Source: Candidatus Bathyarchaeota archaeon B63 (lineage in GTDB: Archaea > Thermoproteota > Bathyarchaeia > Bathyarchaeales > DTEX01). From it: DNA of 6,576 nt. Both the position numbers and the translations under genes were made by a program. The stretch spans positions 1 to 6,576 of the forward strand of contig LUCF01000058.1 of NCBI GenBank assembly GCA_001593845.1, given 5' to 3'. Of the stretch, positions 1-5,654 are shown piece after piece. The notes beneath the pieces were generated by a model, which saw only the letters and a list, made by a program, of their open reading frames with translations, was not told where the DNA came from and ran no database searches. Positions within the stretch are counted from its first letter, which is position 1. Every line of letters begins with the position of its first letter.

Positions 1-19
1 GGAAGTACAAACTTGATAA

Positions 20-31
20 TTTTTTATTTTT
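20..31 (+). terminator. T-rich tract, possible terminator of an off-window gene
   Basis: Eleven T in twelve bases (T6-A-T5) on the plus strand, without an obvious hairpin before it. Archaeal RNA polymerase can terminate at U-rich tracts alone, so this could end a plus-strand gene lying to the left of the window. No coding sequence is visible in 1-208, so the upstream gene itself cannot be confirmed. Confidence 0.3.
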
Positions 32-65
32 CATTCCGCCAACAATAAGTTAACAGAACCAACAA

Positions 66-81
66 GCGAAAGATTTATATA
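66..81 (+). promoter_or_regulatory. tfb promoter: purine-rich BRE plus TATA box
   Basis: The plus strand reads GCGAAAGA followed directly by TTTATATA at 74-81. This is a near-ideal archaeal BRE/TATA pair. With the usual spacing of about 25 bp, transcription would begin near 100-105. That gives tfb an untranslated leader of roughly 100 nt, long for an archaeal gene. The leader carries inverted repeats described in the findings. Confidence 0.75.
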
Positions 82-121
82 TGAATCCCGTACTTGATGT
101 ATAGCCGCGAGCTGATGAGCT

Positions 122-159
122 GGTTCTGACTCCGACCTCGGTATGAAGAACCGTGTTCT
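122..159 (+). repeat. Overlapping inverted repeats in the tfb leader
   Basis: GGTTCT at 122-127 is the exact complement of AGAACC at 147-152, with a smaller CCG/CGG stem (132-134/139-141) nested inside. The same AGAAC (147-151) also forms a perfect dyad with GTTCT at 155-159 around a 3-nt spacer. The two pairings exclude each other. The elements could act as RNA stems in the leader or as DNA binding sites. Which of these applies, if either, cannot be decided from sequence alone. Confidence 0.4.
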
Positions 160-208
160 GCGAAGTTCTATGGTTAATTTCCCCACCCTCAGGGAGAGAT
201 GAAGGGTC

Positions 209-1153
209 ATGCAGAAAGAGATGAATAAAATGCAGCCCCTGCAGATAACGGTTAAGAAGTGCCCCGAATGCGGGAGCACGAACCTCGTTCATGATTATGA
301 TACTGGAGAGACTATTTGCGGGAACTGCGGACTAGTCATTCAGGATGTTATGATGGATAAGGGCCCGGAGTGGAGGGCATTCACCCAGGAGGAGAAGGAG
401 TCGAGAAGCAGGGTAGGCATACCCACCTCCTATTCCGTTCATGATAAGGGCCTATCAACATCGATAGACCGCATAGATAGGGATGCCTTCGGCCGGAGGC
501 TTCCCCTCTCAACGAGGCTCCAGATGTGGAGGCTGCGGAAGTGGCAGATAAGGTCCCGGGTGCACTCCTCGATTGACAGAAACCTAGCCCAGGCCATGAC
601 TGAGCTTGATAGGCTCTCAAGCAAGGTCTCAGCCCCATCGGCAGTTAAGGAGAAGGCCGCTTTGATCTATCGGAAGGCTCTTGACGAGGGCCTTGTAAGG
701 GGAAGATCCATCGCCGCCATCGCCGCTGCCTCCCTCTACGCTGCCTGCAGGATAACTGGGACCCCCAGGAGCCTCCGAGAGATAGCTGAGGCGAGCCTTG
801 TGGGAAAGAAGGACATCGCTAGGTGTTATAGGCTGCTGCTACGGAAGCTCAGCCTCCACATACCCATAGCGGACCCGATGATCTACGTCACGAAGATCGC
901 TCGTAGAGCAGACATCTCAGGGAAGATCCAGGCGGAGGCCGTGAAGATACTTAAGGAGGCGAGGAGGAGGCACGTCTCAGCCGGGAAGGACCCTATGGGC
1001 CTAGCCGCCGCCGCCCTCTACATAGCATGCAAGCGGATGGGTGAGAAGAAGACCCAGAAGGAGATCGCTGACGCTGCTGGGGTGACTGAGGTAACGGTTA
1101 GAAACCGCTTCAAGACCCTTAAGAGGCAGCTGGAGATAAACCTTCCCGATTAG
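209..1153 (+). CDS. tfb: Transcription initiation factor TFB (archaeal TFIIB)
   Basis: Archaeal general transcription factor that binds the TBP-TATA complex at the BRE and recruits RNA polymerase. An N-terminal zinc ribbon uses C18, C21, C37 and C40 (CPECG...CGNCG). It is followed by the B-finger/linker at about 48-88, containing GPEWRAF. Two cyclin-like repeats follow, at about 118-210 and 220-312. The second ends in a helix-turn-helix (KKTQKEIADAAGVTEVTVRN region) that in the family contacts the BRE. The 314 residues match the family length of about 300, and all domains are intact. The start is uncertain: ATG codons at 221 and 230 are in frame and would only shorten the tail before the zinc ribbon. 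A strong TATA box lies about 130 bp upstream. The stop codon overlaps that of the convergent zinc-ribbon gene. Confidence 0.96.
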   Translation: MQKEMNKMQPLQITVKKCPECGSTNLVHDYDTGETICGNCGLVIQDVMMDKGPEWRAFTQEEKESRSRVGIPTSYSVHDKGLSTSIDRIDRDAFGRRLPLSTRLQMWRLRKWQIRSRVHSSIDRNLAQAMTELDRLSSKVSAPSAVKEKAALIYRKALDEGLVRGRSIAAIAAASLYAACRITGTPRSLREIAEASLVGKKDIARCYRLLLRKLSLHIPIADPMIYVTKIARRADISGKIQAEAVKILKEARRRHVSAGKDPMGLAAAALYIACKRMGEKKTQKEIADAAGVTEVTVRNRFKTLKRQLEINLPD

Positions 1154-1368
1154 TCACGTGGATGTTCCAGCTCTTCCCTCTCTATCTCGACTATGATTGG
1201 GCCTACGTATCCGCAGCTTTGGCAGACATACTTCTTCGGCGTTAGCCATGCATCCATGCCGCTCGATAGGGTGATCCGCGTGCTGCCGCAGCGGGGGCAA
1301 GCTATAATCTTGGCGGATGACCCGCTTCTCCACTTGAGCTTCTTGAGTATCCGCTTGATCATCTGCAT
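1150..1368 (-). CDS. Small zinc-ribbon protein of unknown function
   Basis: A 72-residue protein with one zinc ribbon: C24-x2-C27 (CPRCGS) and C49-x2-C52 (CQSCGY), separated by 21 residues. The N-terminus is strongly basic (KRILKKLKWR) and the C-terminus acidic (EIEREELEHPRD). I do not recognise a specific family. The ribbon resembles those of small archaeal nucleic-acid or ribosome-associated proteins, and the basic tail fits RNA binding, but that is inference. It lies 18 nt downstream of the SUI1 gene on the same strand, so the two are probably cotranscribed, suggesting a role near translation. A second in-frame ATG two codons in (1362) is an alternative start. The stop codon overlaps the tfb stop from the opposite strand. 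The reading frame is convincing because of the paired CxxC motifs and the tight spacing. Confidence 0.82.
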   Translation of the reverse strand: MQMIKRILKKLKWRSGSSAKIIACPRCGSTRITLSSGMDAWLTPKKYVCQSCGYVGPIIVEIEREELEHPRD

Positions 1369-1386
1369 CCTGGACGCTCTACGGAT

Positions 1387-1695
1387 TTATTGGACCTCAA
1401 TATTCTCTTTTGGGTACCCCATCTTTATGAGGAAATCGTATGCCTTCTCCCTCTGATCCCCTTGGAGAAGTATCTGGCCGTTCTTCGCCGTCCCGCCGCA
1501 GGCGCAGAAGTTCTTCATCTTCTGTGCGATCTTCTTCAGATCGGCATCCTTCCCATCTATCCCCTCAATGACCGTCATTGCCCTCCTGAATTTACGTGTC
1601 TCCGTACGGACCAGAATCTTCTGCTGCTCCTTACTGATCTCTCCGCAGGCACATATGTCCTTAGGAAGGCCGCATATCGAACAGATCTCGACCAT
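1387..1695 (-). CDS. sui1: Translation initiation factor aIF1 (SUI1 family)
   Basis: Archaeal homologue of eIF1, which binds the small ribosomal subunit near the P site and enforces accurate start-codon selection. The 102 residues match the archaeal family length. The N-terminus carries four cysteines (C5, C8, C15, C17: CSICGLPKDICAC), a likely zinc-binding extension typical of archaeal members. The SUI1 core follows, with VIEGID at 42-47, CACGGT at 64-69, LQGDQR at 77-82 and a final FLIKMGYPKENI segment. No other in-frame start lies just upstream of the ATG at 1695. An AAGGAG lies 14 nt before it, rather far for a Shine-Dalgarno site, so translation may be only weakly SD-dependent. It heads a probable two-gene operon with the small zinc-ribbon gene. 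Confidence 0.95.
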   Translation of the reverse strand: MVEICSICGLPKDICACGEISKEQQKILVRTETRKFRRAMTVIEGIDGKDADLKKIAQKMKNFCACGGTAKNGQILLQGDQREKAYDFLIKMGYPKENIEVQ

Positions 1696-1730
1696 TACGT
1701 AGATCTTTGCTCCTTTAAATTTCGTTTTTT

Positions 1731-1747
1731 ACTTCTAGATCAGAAGT
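1731..1747. promoter_or_regulatory. Perfect dyad at the SUI1 promoter, possible operator
   Basis: ACTTCT and AGAAGT form a perfect 6-bp inverted repeat around a 5-nt AGATC spacer. The dyad touches the TATA-like box at 1747 and reaches toward the predicted start of transcription. In archaea this is where a repressor site would block polymerase loading. No regulator is encoded nearby, so the role is inferred only from symmetry and position. Confidence 0.35.
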
Positions 1748-1760
1748 ATTTAAGATTTTA
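1747..1760 (-). promoter_or_regulatory. TATA/BRE-like promoter of the SUI1-zinc ribbon operon
   Basis: On the minus strand CTTAAATA (1754-1747) is preceded by an A-rich BRE-like TAAAAT. Spacing of about 25 bp puts the transcription start near 1722-1725, giving a leader of about 30 nt before the SUI1 ATG. The box lies within 30 bp of the pncB stop codon, so SUI1 appears to have its own promoter. Confidence 0.55.
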
Positions 1761-1773
1761 GGAACCATGCTCC

Positions 1774-2970
1774 TTAACATGAGAGTTCTAACTTCCCTAT
1801 CTGATCGAGGACGTACCTGCGAATATCCTCGGCTCTAGGCAGATCAGCAACTATCCTCCCATCCCTTATGAGGGGCTTAAGCATGGGAACAGTCTCCCCT
1901 CCGCAGCTTTGGCATCTCGGAGGGGACTCGTGGAAGGGCAGAACCACATCTGTCAGGCATGATGGGCACCGCCAGACCTGCTTCTTACCGCTTAGTTTTC
2001 CCCGCTTGGCCGCGAGCTTCCCCTCAACCTCGACTATGTCCATGGCGAAGTCGACGGTTGGGGCGTTACTTATGAAAGTGCCGACCCCGAAGGCCTCTGC
2101 CCCCGCCTCGCTCAGCTCCCTAACTGACTCTTCGTTGAGGCCTCCGGAGACGAAGATCTTGACGTGTCCGTATCCCCTCACGTCGAGCTCCCACCTCACC
2201 TCCCTCACGATCTCAGCGAAGTCCCCCTTCCTGGATCTGGGGGTGTCCAGCCGGACTGCGGCGAGCCTCTCCCCAAGCAGGTCAGCCGCCATCACCGCCT
2301 CGACCTTCTCGTCCAGATAAGTGTCGACTAGGCAGACCCTCGGGACGTCCGGCGGCATCACCTCGTCGAAGGCCTTCCAGGCTTCTTTCTGATCCCCCAT
2401 CACGATTATGAGGGCGTGAGGCATGGTTCCGCTGGGCTTTATACCGATGGTCTCAGCCCCGATTAGGCTTGAGACCCCGTCGAGGCCGCCGATGTAGGAG
2501 GCTCTGTCGAGCATCGGGGCGATTGATGGATGCATCCTGCGGATGCCGAAGGCCAAGACGAGTTTATCCCCGGCTATCTTCTTGATTCTGGCTGACTGAG
2601 TAGCGACGCCTGAGGCTTGGCATATCAGCCCCAGCATCGGGGTCTCCAGTAGGCAGAAGTCTCCGTAGGGACCCTCTATGATGATCTGGGGCTCCTTGAA
2701 TCCTCGGCTGTCATCGGGGAAGATCACTGTTCCCTCAGGCATGGCGTATACGTCTACTGGGCGTCCCTCGAAGAGGTGGGCGACCTCCTCGATTCCGCAT
2801 AGGACCGCCCATGGCCACCCGTTCGGCAGGCTTCCAACTGTCACCTCGGCCACTACTTTGATCTTATCCATACCCTTCTCTTCGAGTATCCGCTTCGTCC
2901 TCACGAAGTATACGTCCGTCGTCTTCCCGTTTTTTATCTCTTCATCATCCGCGTAATGGAAAAGGCGCAT
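1774..2970 (-). CDS. pncB: Nicotinate phosphoribosyltransferase, archaeal type
   Basis: Cytosolic enzyme of NAD salvage that joins nicotinate to phosphoribosyl pyrophosphate to give nicotinate mononucleotide. The chain opens with MRLFHYADDEEI and then TTDVYF, typical of archaeal members. Family segments follow in order: GIRRMHPSIAPMLDR, GLDGVSS, KPSGTMPHAL, the barrel strand VSGGL, and the phosphate-binding GVGTFISN. The C-terminal zinc knuckle uses C335, C338, C353 and C356 (CPSC...CQSC), as in the structurally known archaeal enzymes. I chose the ATG at 2970 (398 residues) over an in-frame GTG at 2979. GGTGA, complementary to the archaeal 16S 3' end, sits 5 nt before the ATG and overlaps the GTG. 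The gene is not in an operon with porB, from which a 276-bp gap with its own promoter separates it. Quinolinate phosphoribosyltransferase is the nearest alternative but is shorter and lacks the zinc knuckle. Confidence 0.93.
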   Translation of the reverse strand: MRLFHYADDEEIKNGKTTDVYFVRTKRILEEKGMDKIKVVAEVTVGSLPNGWPWAVLCGIEEVAHLFEGRPVDVYAMPEGTVIFPDDSRGFKEPQIIIEGPYGDFCLLETPMLGLICQASGVATQSARIKKIAGDKLVLAFGIRRMHPSIAPMLDRASYIGGLDGVSSLIGAETIGIKPSGTMPHALIIVMGDQKEAWKAFDEVMPPDVPRVCLVDTYLDEKVEAVMAADLLGERLAAVRLDTPRSRKGDFAEIVREVRWELDVRGYGHVKIFVSGGLNEESVRELSEAGAEAFGVGTFISNAPTVDFAMDIVEVEGKLAAKRGKLSGKKQVWRCPSCLTDVVLPFHESPPRCQSCGGETVPMLKPLIRDGRIVADLPRAEDIRRYVLDQIGKLELSC

Positions 2971-2975
2971 CTCGT

Positions 2976-2980
2976 TCACC
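2976..2980 (-). promoter_or_regulatory. Shine-Dalgarno site that decides the pncB start
   Basis: GGTGA on the minus strand matches the anti-Shine-Dalgarno end of archaeal 16S rRNA and lies 5 nt before the ATG at 2970. It overlaps the alternative in-frame GTG at 2979, which argues against that codon as the start. Confidence 0.6.
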
Positions 2981-3030
2981 GCGTCTAATCATTCCTCATC
3001 CTTAATGGAAAGAGTGGATCTGGGTTGATA

Positions 3031-3041
3031 CTTAAAATAAG
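3031..3041. promoter_or_regulatory. Palindromic TATA-like element, possibly bidirectional
   Basis: CTTAAAATAAG is a perfect 4-bp dyad around AAA, so it reads as a TATA-like box on both strands. On the minus strand (TTATTTTAAGTA) it would start pncB transcription near 3008-3010, about 40 nt before its ATG. On the plus strand it would start near 3061-3066, just before the first stem of the candidate structured RNA. Both geometries fit archaeal promoters. The minus-strand use is the better supported because a real gene follows. Confidence 0.5.
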
Positions 3042-3071
3042 CTGGAAAACCCCATTTAATTCTTCCCTAAA

Positions 3072-3186
3072 CCCCACTATGCATGATCCTTGAGGGAAGT
3101 CCGGGTTTCTAGGTCTGATGGACACTCAGTGTTCTTAGATGAGAAGTACCCATGCACTCTGGGTTACGCGGCAGATCATGATGGGG
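3072..3186 (+). ncRNA. Candidate compact structured RNA, possibly minimal RNase P RNA
   Basis: A non-coding stretch of about 115 nt closed by two stems: CCCCA (3072-3076) with TGGGG (3182-3186), and CATGATC (3082-3088) with GATCATG (3174-3180). Right after the second 5' strand comes GAGGGAAGTCC (3092-3102), one base off GAGGAAAGUCC, the conserved region I of RNase P RNA. TAGATGA (3136-3142) follows, as in conserved region IV. G-CCG (3099-3103) pairs with CGGC (3169-3172) leaving U3100 bulged, as in helix P4. Other stems are GGACAC/GUGUUC (3120-3134) and GUACCC/GGGUUAC (3146-3167). G-U pairs in the first of these favour the plus strand. Weak points are a P4 of only 4 bp, a missing ACAGAA of region V, and no room for P3. 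No specificity domain is present, recalling the minimal RNase P RNAs of Pyrobaculum relatives. Structured RNA is moderately supported; the RNase P identity is inference. Confidence 0.42.
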
Positions 3187-3211
3187 AGCGCTCTCAGACG
3201 GGTGAATCCCC

Positions 3212-3218
3212 AAAAAAA
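3212..3218 (-). terminator. T7 tract ending the por operon
   Basis: Seven consecutive T on the minus strand, 28 nt after the porB stop codon. Archaeal polymerase terminates on such tracts without needing a hairpin. It would end porGDAB transcription before the candidate RNA and the pncB promoter. Confidence 0.55.
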
Positions 3219-3246
3219 TGGATGGAAGGCTTTGGCGTAGGGCTGG

Positions 3247-4167
3247 CTATGCCTCTCCGCAGAGCTTAGTTATTCTCTTCCAGTTCTCGTCTACCCACCG
3301 CTGGATGATGTCGATTTCATGCTTGAACTGCGGCTGGAATAGATGCCTGAACCTTCCTTGGAGCTTAAGAAACTCTACAACCGGCTTCGGCCTCGGCACC
3401 TTTATGTTCAGCTTGTACTCGCCCCTCTCAACCTCGTAGACCGGCCAGTACCGGGTCTGAACGGCCAGCCGGGCGAGCTCTATGCTTATCGCCGAGTCAT
3501 GCCTCATCCCGAGCGGGCAGGGCGAGAACACATGTATCACAGCGGGCCCATCGACCTCCAGGCCCTTCCTGACCTTCGTGATGTAATCGTTCCAGTAGGC
3601 TGGGGACGCAGTTGCAGCGTTCTCTATCCCGTGGGCCGCGCATATCCCGATGAAGTCCTTCTTGAACTCCGGTTTTCCGGGGATCTTCGTTCCAGCCGGG
3701 CTCGTCGTCGTCGCTGCTCCATGCGGGGTCGCGCCTGACCTCTGTATCCCCGTATTCATGTAGGCTTCGTTGTCATAGCATATGTACAGGAAGTCGTGGC
3801 CCCTCTCTAGGGCTCCTGATATGGCTTGGATCCCAATGTCGAAGGTTCCACCGTCCCCTCCGAAGGCGATTATGTCAACCTCCCTGTCCCATGCCTTCCT
3901 CCTCCTCATCGCCTTGTATGCCGCCTCGATCCCAGAGGCGACGGCGGCCGCATTCTCGAAGGCTATGTGAACCCATGAGACCTTCCATGCGGTGTATGGG
4001 TAGATCGTCGAGGCGACCTCTAAGCATCCGGTCGCGTTCACGACTACTGTTGGTCTGCGGAGGGCCTTCATCGTCATTCTGGCTATCACCCCGGCTCCGC
4101 ATCCGGCGCAGAGCCTATGCCCCGGGGTGAAGAGCTCCTCCGTTGTGAGTTCATTTAATCTTACCAT
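3247..4167 (-). CDS. porB: 2-oxoacid (pyruvate) ferredoxin oxidoreductase, beta subunit
   Basis: Subunit that binds thiamine diphosphate and the proximal [4Fe-4S] cluster. With PorA it decarboxylates pyruvate and passes electrons to the delta subunit. The TPP-binding motif runs from GGDGGTFD (103-110) to YDNEAYMNTG (131-140). Four cysteines fit the cluster ligands: C20 and C23 (CAGCG), C48 (TGCLE) and C217 (SPCPLG). The 306 residues are normal for separate PorB chains. The start is the ATG at 4167, 4 nt after the porA stop, with GAGGT 6 nt upstream. It is the last gene of the operon; a T7 tract follows its stop. A 2-oxoisovalerate-type beta subunit is the main alternative, since substrate preference cannot be read safely from this chain. 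Confidence 0.95.
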   Translation of the reverse strand: MVRLNELTTEELFTPGHRLCAGCGAGVIARMTMKALRRPTVVVNATGCLEVASTIYPYTAWKVSWVHIAFENAAAVASGIEAAYKAMRRRKAWDREVDIIAFGGDGGTFDIGIQAISGALERGHDFLYICYDNEAYMNTGIQRSGATPHGAATTTSPAGTKIPGKPEFKKDFIGICAAHGIENAATASPAYWNDYITKVRKGLEVDGPAVIHVFSPCPLGMRHDSAISIELARLAVQTRYWPVYEVERGEYKLNIKVPRPKPVVEFLKLQGRFRHLFQPQFKHEIDIIQRWVDENWKRITKLCGEA

Positions 4168-4171
4168 TCTA

Positions 4172-5347
4172 CTACCTCACTCCTACGAATTTTAGCGGCT
4201 CCTTAACTACTCCTGTCTCGGCTACTTCTAGGGCCTCGTTGAATATCGCCTCGATGTCCAGCGGGGTTATGTCCCTTCCCCCCAAGCCGTAGATCACGTT
4301 GAATATGTTGAGCTTGACGTTCTCCTTGTAGAGCACCGCTGCTATGTCGCTGCATAATGGGCCGTATGGGGCTCCGACGCTGCATGCCCTGTCCAGGACG
4401 GCTAGGGAGCCTATGTTCTCGACTGACTTCAGGATCTGCTCCGCTGGGAAGGGCCTGTAAACCCAGGGCTTTATGACGCCGACCTTCTTTCCTCGGCCCC
4501 TCATCCTCTTGGCTACGGCCTTGGCTGTTCCCGCCGTGCTTCCCAGGCAGATAATCGCTGCCTCAGCATCCTCCATCATGTACGTCTCTATGAAGTTGTA
4601 TCTTCTCCCTGTTAATTCAGCGAACTCCCCGTTCACCTCGTTTATCGTCTTGGGGGACTGGTTCATGGCTTCTACATGTTGGCGTTTCGTCTCAAAGTAA
4701 AAGTCAGTGAAGCATATCGGGCCAACGGTGATCGGCTTGTTGGGATCAATCGTTATCACAGGCTTCCTGGTCGAGACGAAGCTTCTTACCTCCTCATCGT
4801 CTAGGACCTCAACCCCTTCAAGCGAATGTGAGAGGATGAAACCATCGAGGTTAACAGTCACTGGGAGAAGAACCTCCGGGCTCTCCGCGATCCTGAATGC
4901 TTGGAGAACCCAGTCGTATGCTTCTTGGGCGTTCTCAACGTAGACCTGTATCCATCCGCAGTCCCTTGACCCCATCATGTCTGAATGGTCACAGTGTATG
5001 TTAATCGGGGCCGAGAGGGTCCTATTAACGACCCCCATCACGATTGGGCATCTGAGCGTCGAGGCTATGTAGAGGATCTCATGCATCAGTGCTAGTCCCT
5101 GGCTTGCGGTGGCCGTGAAGACCCTCGCGCCCGTGAGGCTTGCCCCCACACAGGCTGACATGGCCGAGTGCTCCGACTCTACGCAGACGAATTCGGTGTG
5201 AACCTCGCCGTTGTGGACGAACTCGCTGAACTCCTCGACGATCAAGGTTTGAGGCGTGATTGGGTAGGCTGCTACGACATCGACTTCGCACTGTTTCACA
5301 GCGTATGCAACTGCCCCGTTTCCCGTTAGGCCTAGAATTCTGCTCAT
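4172..5347 (-). CDS. porA: 2-oxoacid (pyruvate) ferredoxin oxidoreductase, alpha subunit
   Basis: Catalytic subunit forming the active site with PorB. It carries the pyrimidine-binding domain I, with YPITPQT at 28-34 (T31 corresponds to the substrate-binding threonine of characterised enzymes). ESEHSA follows at 57-62, where E59 should activate TPP, and then NRTLSAPINI, where R109 fits the conserved arginine. The C-terminal half holds the domain II region, with ICLGSTAGTAKAVA and VIKPWVYRPFP. At 391 residues it matches archaeal PorA. The ATG at 5347 is one base after the porD stop, with GGAG 5 nt upstream, so translation is probably coupled. VorA (branched-chain 2-oxoacids) has the same layout. 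Pyruvate is the favoured substrate from overall resemblance and the GDAB gene order, but it is not proven. Confidence 0.94.
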   Translation of the reverse strand: MSRILGLTGNGAVAYAVKQCEVDVVAAYPITPQTLIVEEFSEFVHNGEVHTEFVCVESEHSAMSACVGASLTGARVFTATASQGLALMHEILYIASTLRCPIVMGVVNRTLSAPINIHCDHSDMMGSRDCGWIQVYVENAQEAYDWVLQAFRIAESPEVLLPVTVNLDGFILSHSLEGVEVLDDEEVRSFVSTRKPVITIDPNKPITVGPICFTDFYFETKRQHVEAMNQSPKTINEVNGEFAELTGRRYNFIETYMMEDAEAAIICLGSTAGTAKAVAKRMRGRGKKVGVIKPWVYRPFPAEQILKSVENIGSLAVLDRACSVGAPYGPLCSDIAAVLYKENVKLNIFNVIYGLGGRDITPLDIEAIFNEALEVAETGVVKEPLKFVGVR

Positions 5348-5348
5348 C

Positions 5349-5654
5349 TCATCTCCTCTCCTCCACCATCTTGATCGCGCCTACTGGGCATTCATTCGCG
5401 CATATGCCGCATCCCTTGCAGTACTCATAATCCACCGAGACCTTCTCTTCTCCCCTCTTTATCGCCGCGTCTGGGCAGTAAATCCAGCATAAGAGGCAGT
5501 TTACGCATTTCTCCTCGTCTATTATAGGCCTGTAGGCCCGCCAATCCCCGGTCTTGTATTTCATCGCCGAGCCCGGTTCTGTTATGATCCCGGCTATGGG
5601 TATCGATCTCCACCCGGGCTTCTGCTCTTCACTCAATTCCCCTCGCCTCCTCAT
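5349..5654 (-). CDS. porD: 2-oxoacid (pyruvate) ferredoxin oxidoreductase, delta (ferredoxin) subunit
   Basis: Electron-transfer subunit with two [4Fe-4S] clusters that relays electrons from PorB to soluble ferredoxin. Using the ATG at 5654 (101 residues), the cluster motifs are C50-x2-C53-x2-C56-x3-C60-P and C79-x2-C82-x2-C85-x3-C89-P. The N-terminal stretch with PGWRSIPIAG, then YKTGDWRAYRP, is typical of PorD. The frame stays open upstream to an ATG at 5690, but those residues (GRRTSPPSGG) read as a shadow of the porG tail. A TTG at 5636, with AGGAGG 9 nt upstream, is another possible start (95 residues). The start overlaps the restored end of porG by 26 nt, and the stop is one base before porA, so the cluster is tightly coupled. 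Confidence 0.92.
   Translation of the reverse strand: MRRRGELSEEQKPGWRSIPIAGIITEPGSAMKYKTGDWRAYRPIIDEEKCVNCLLCWIYCPDAAIKRGEEKVSVDYEYCKGCGICANECPVGAIKMVEERR

Noticed and set aside
104..161. C/D-box sRNA in the tfb leader (CTGATGA at 112, CTGA at 126, ATGAAGA at 143, CTGC at 158)
   Set aside because: The guide regions would be only 7-8 nt instead of 10-12. The C' and D boxes are degenerate, and the terminal stem is weak.
1390..1761. Plus-strand open frame of 123 codons opposite SUI1
   Set aside because: It is the shadow of the SUI1 gene, has no recognisable domain, and has no Shine-Dalgarno site or promoter.
1868..2320. Plus-strand open frame of 150 codons opposite pncB
   Set aside because: Low-complexity Ser/Pro/Thr-rich composition typical of an antisense shadow of a GC-rich gene. 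pncB is unmistakable on the other strand.
3197..3212. tRNA T-arm-like GGGTGAATCCCC
   Set aside because: The loop is too short for a T-loop. No acceptor, D or anticodon arm can be built around it.
3182..3212. TGGGGA/TCCCCA hairpin as a plus-strand intrinsic terminator
   Set aside because: It is followed by A, not T, on the plus strand. On the minus strand the T-run comes before the hairpin rather than after, so only the T-tract itself is kept as a terminator.
2980..3220. NAD-type riboswitch in the pncB leader (minus strand)
   Set aside because: The TATA-like box nearest pncB starts transcription downstream of the structured segment. G-U pairs in the stems become mismatches on the minus strand, and known NAD riboswitch motifs are not present.
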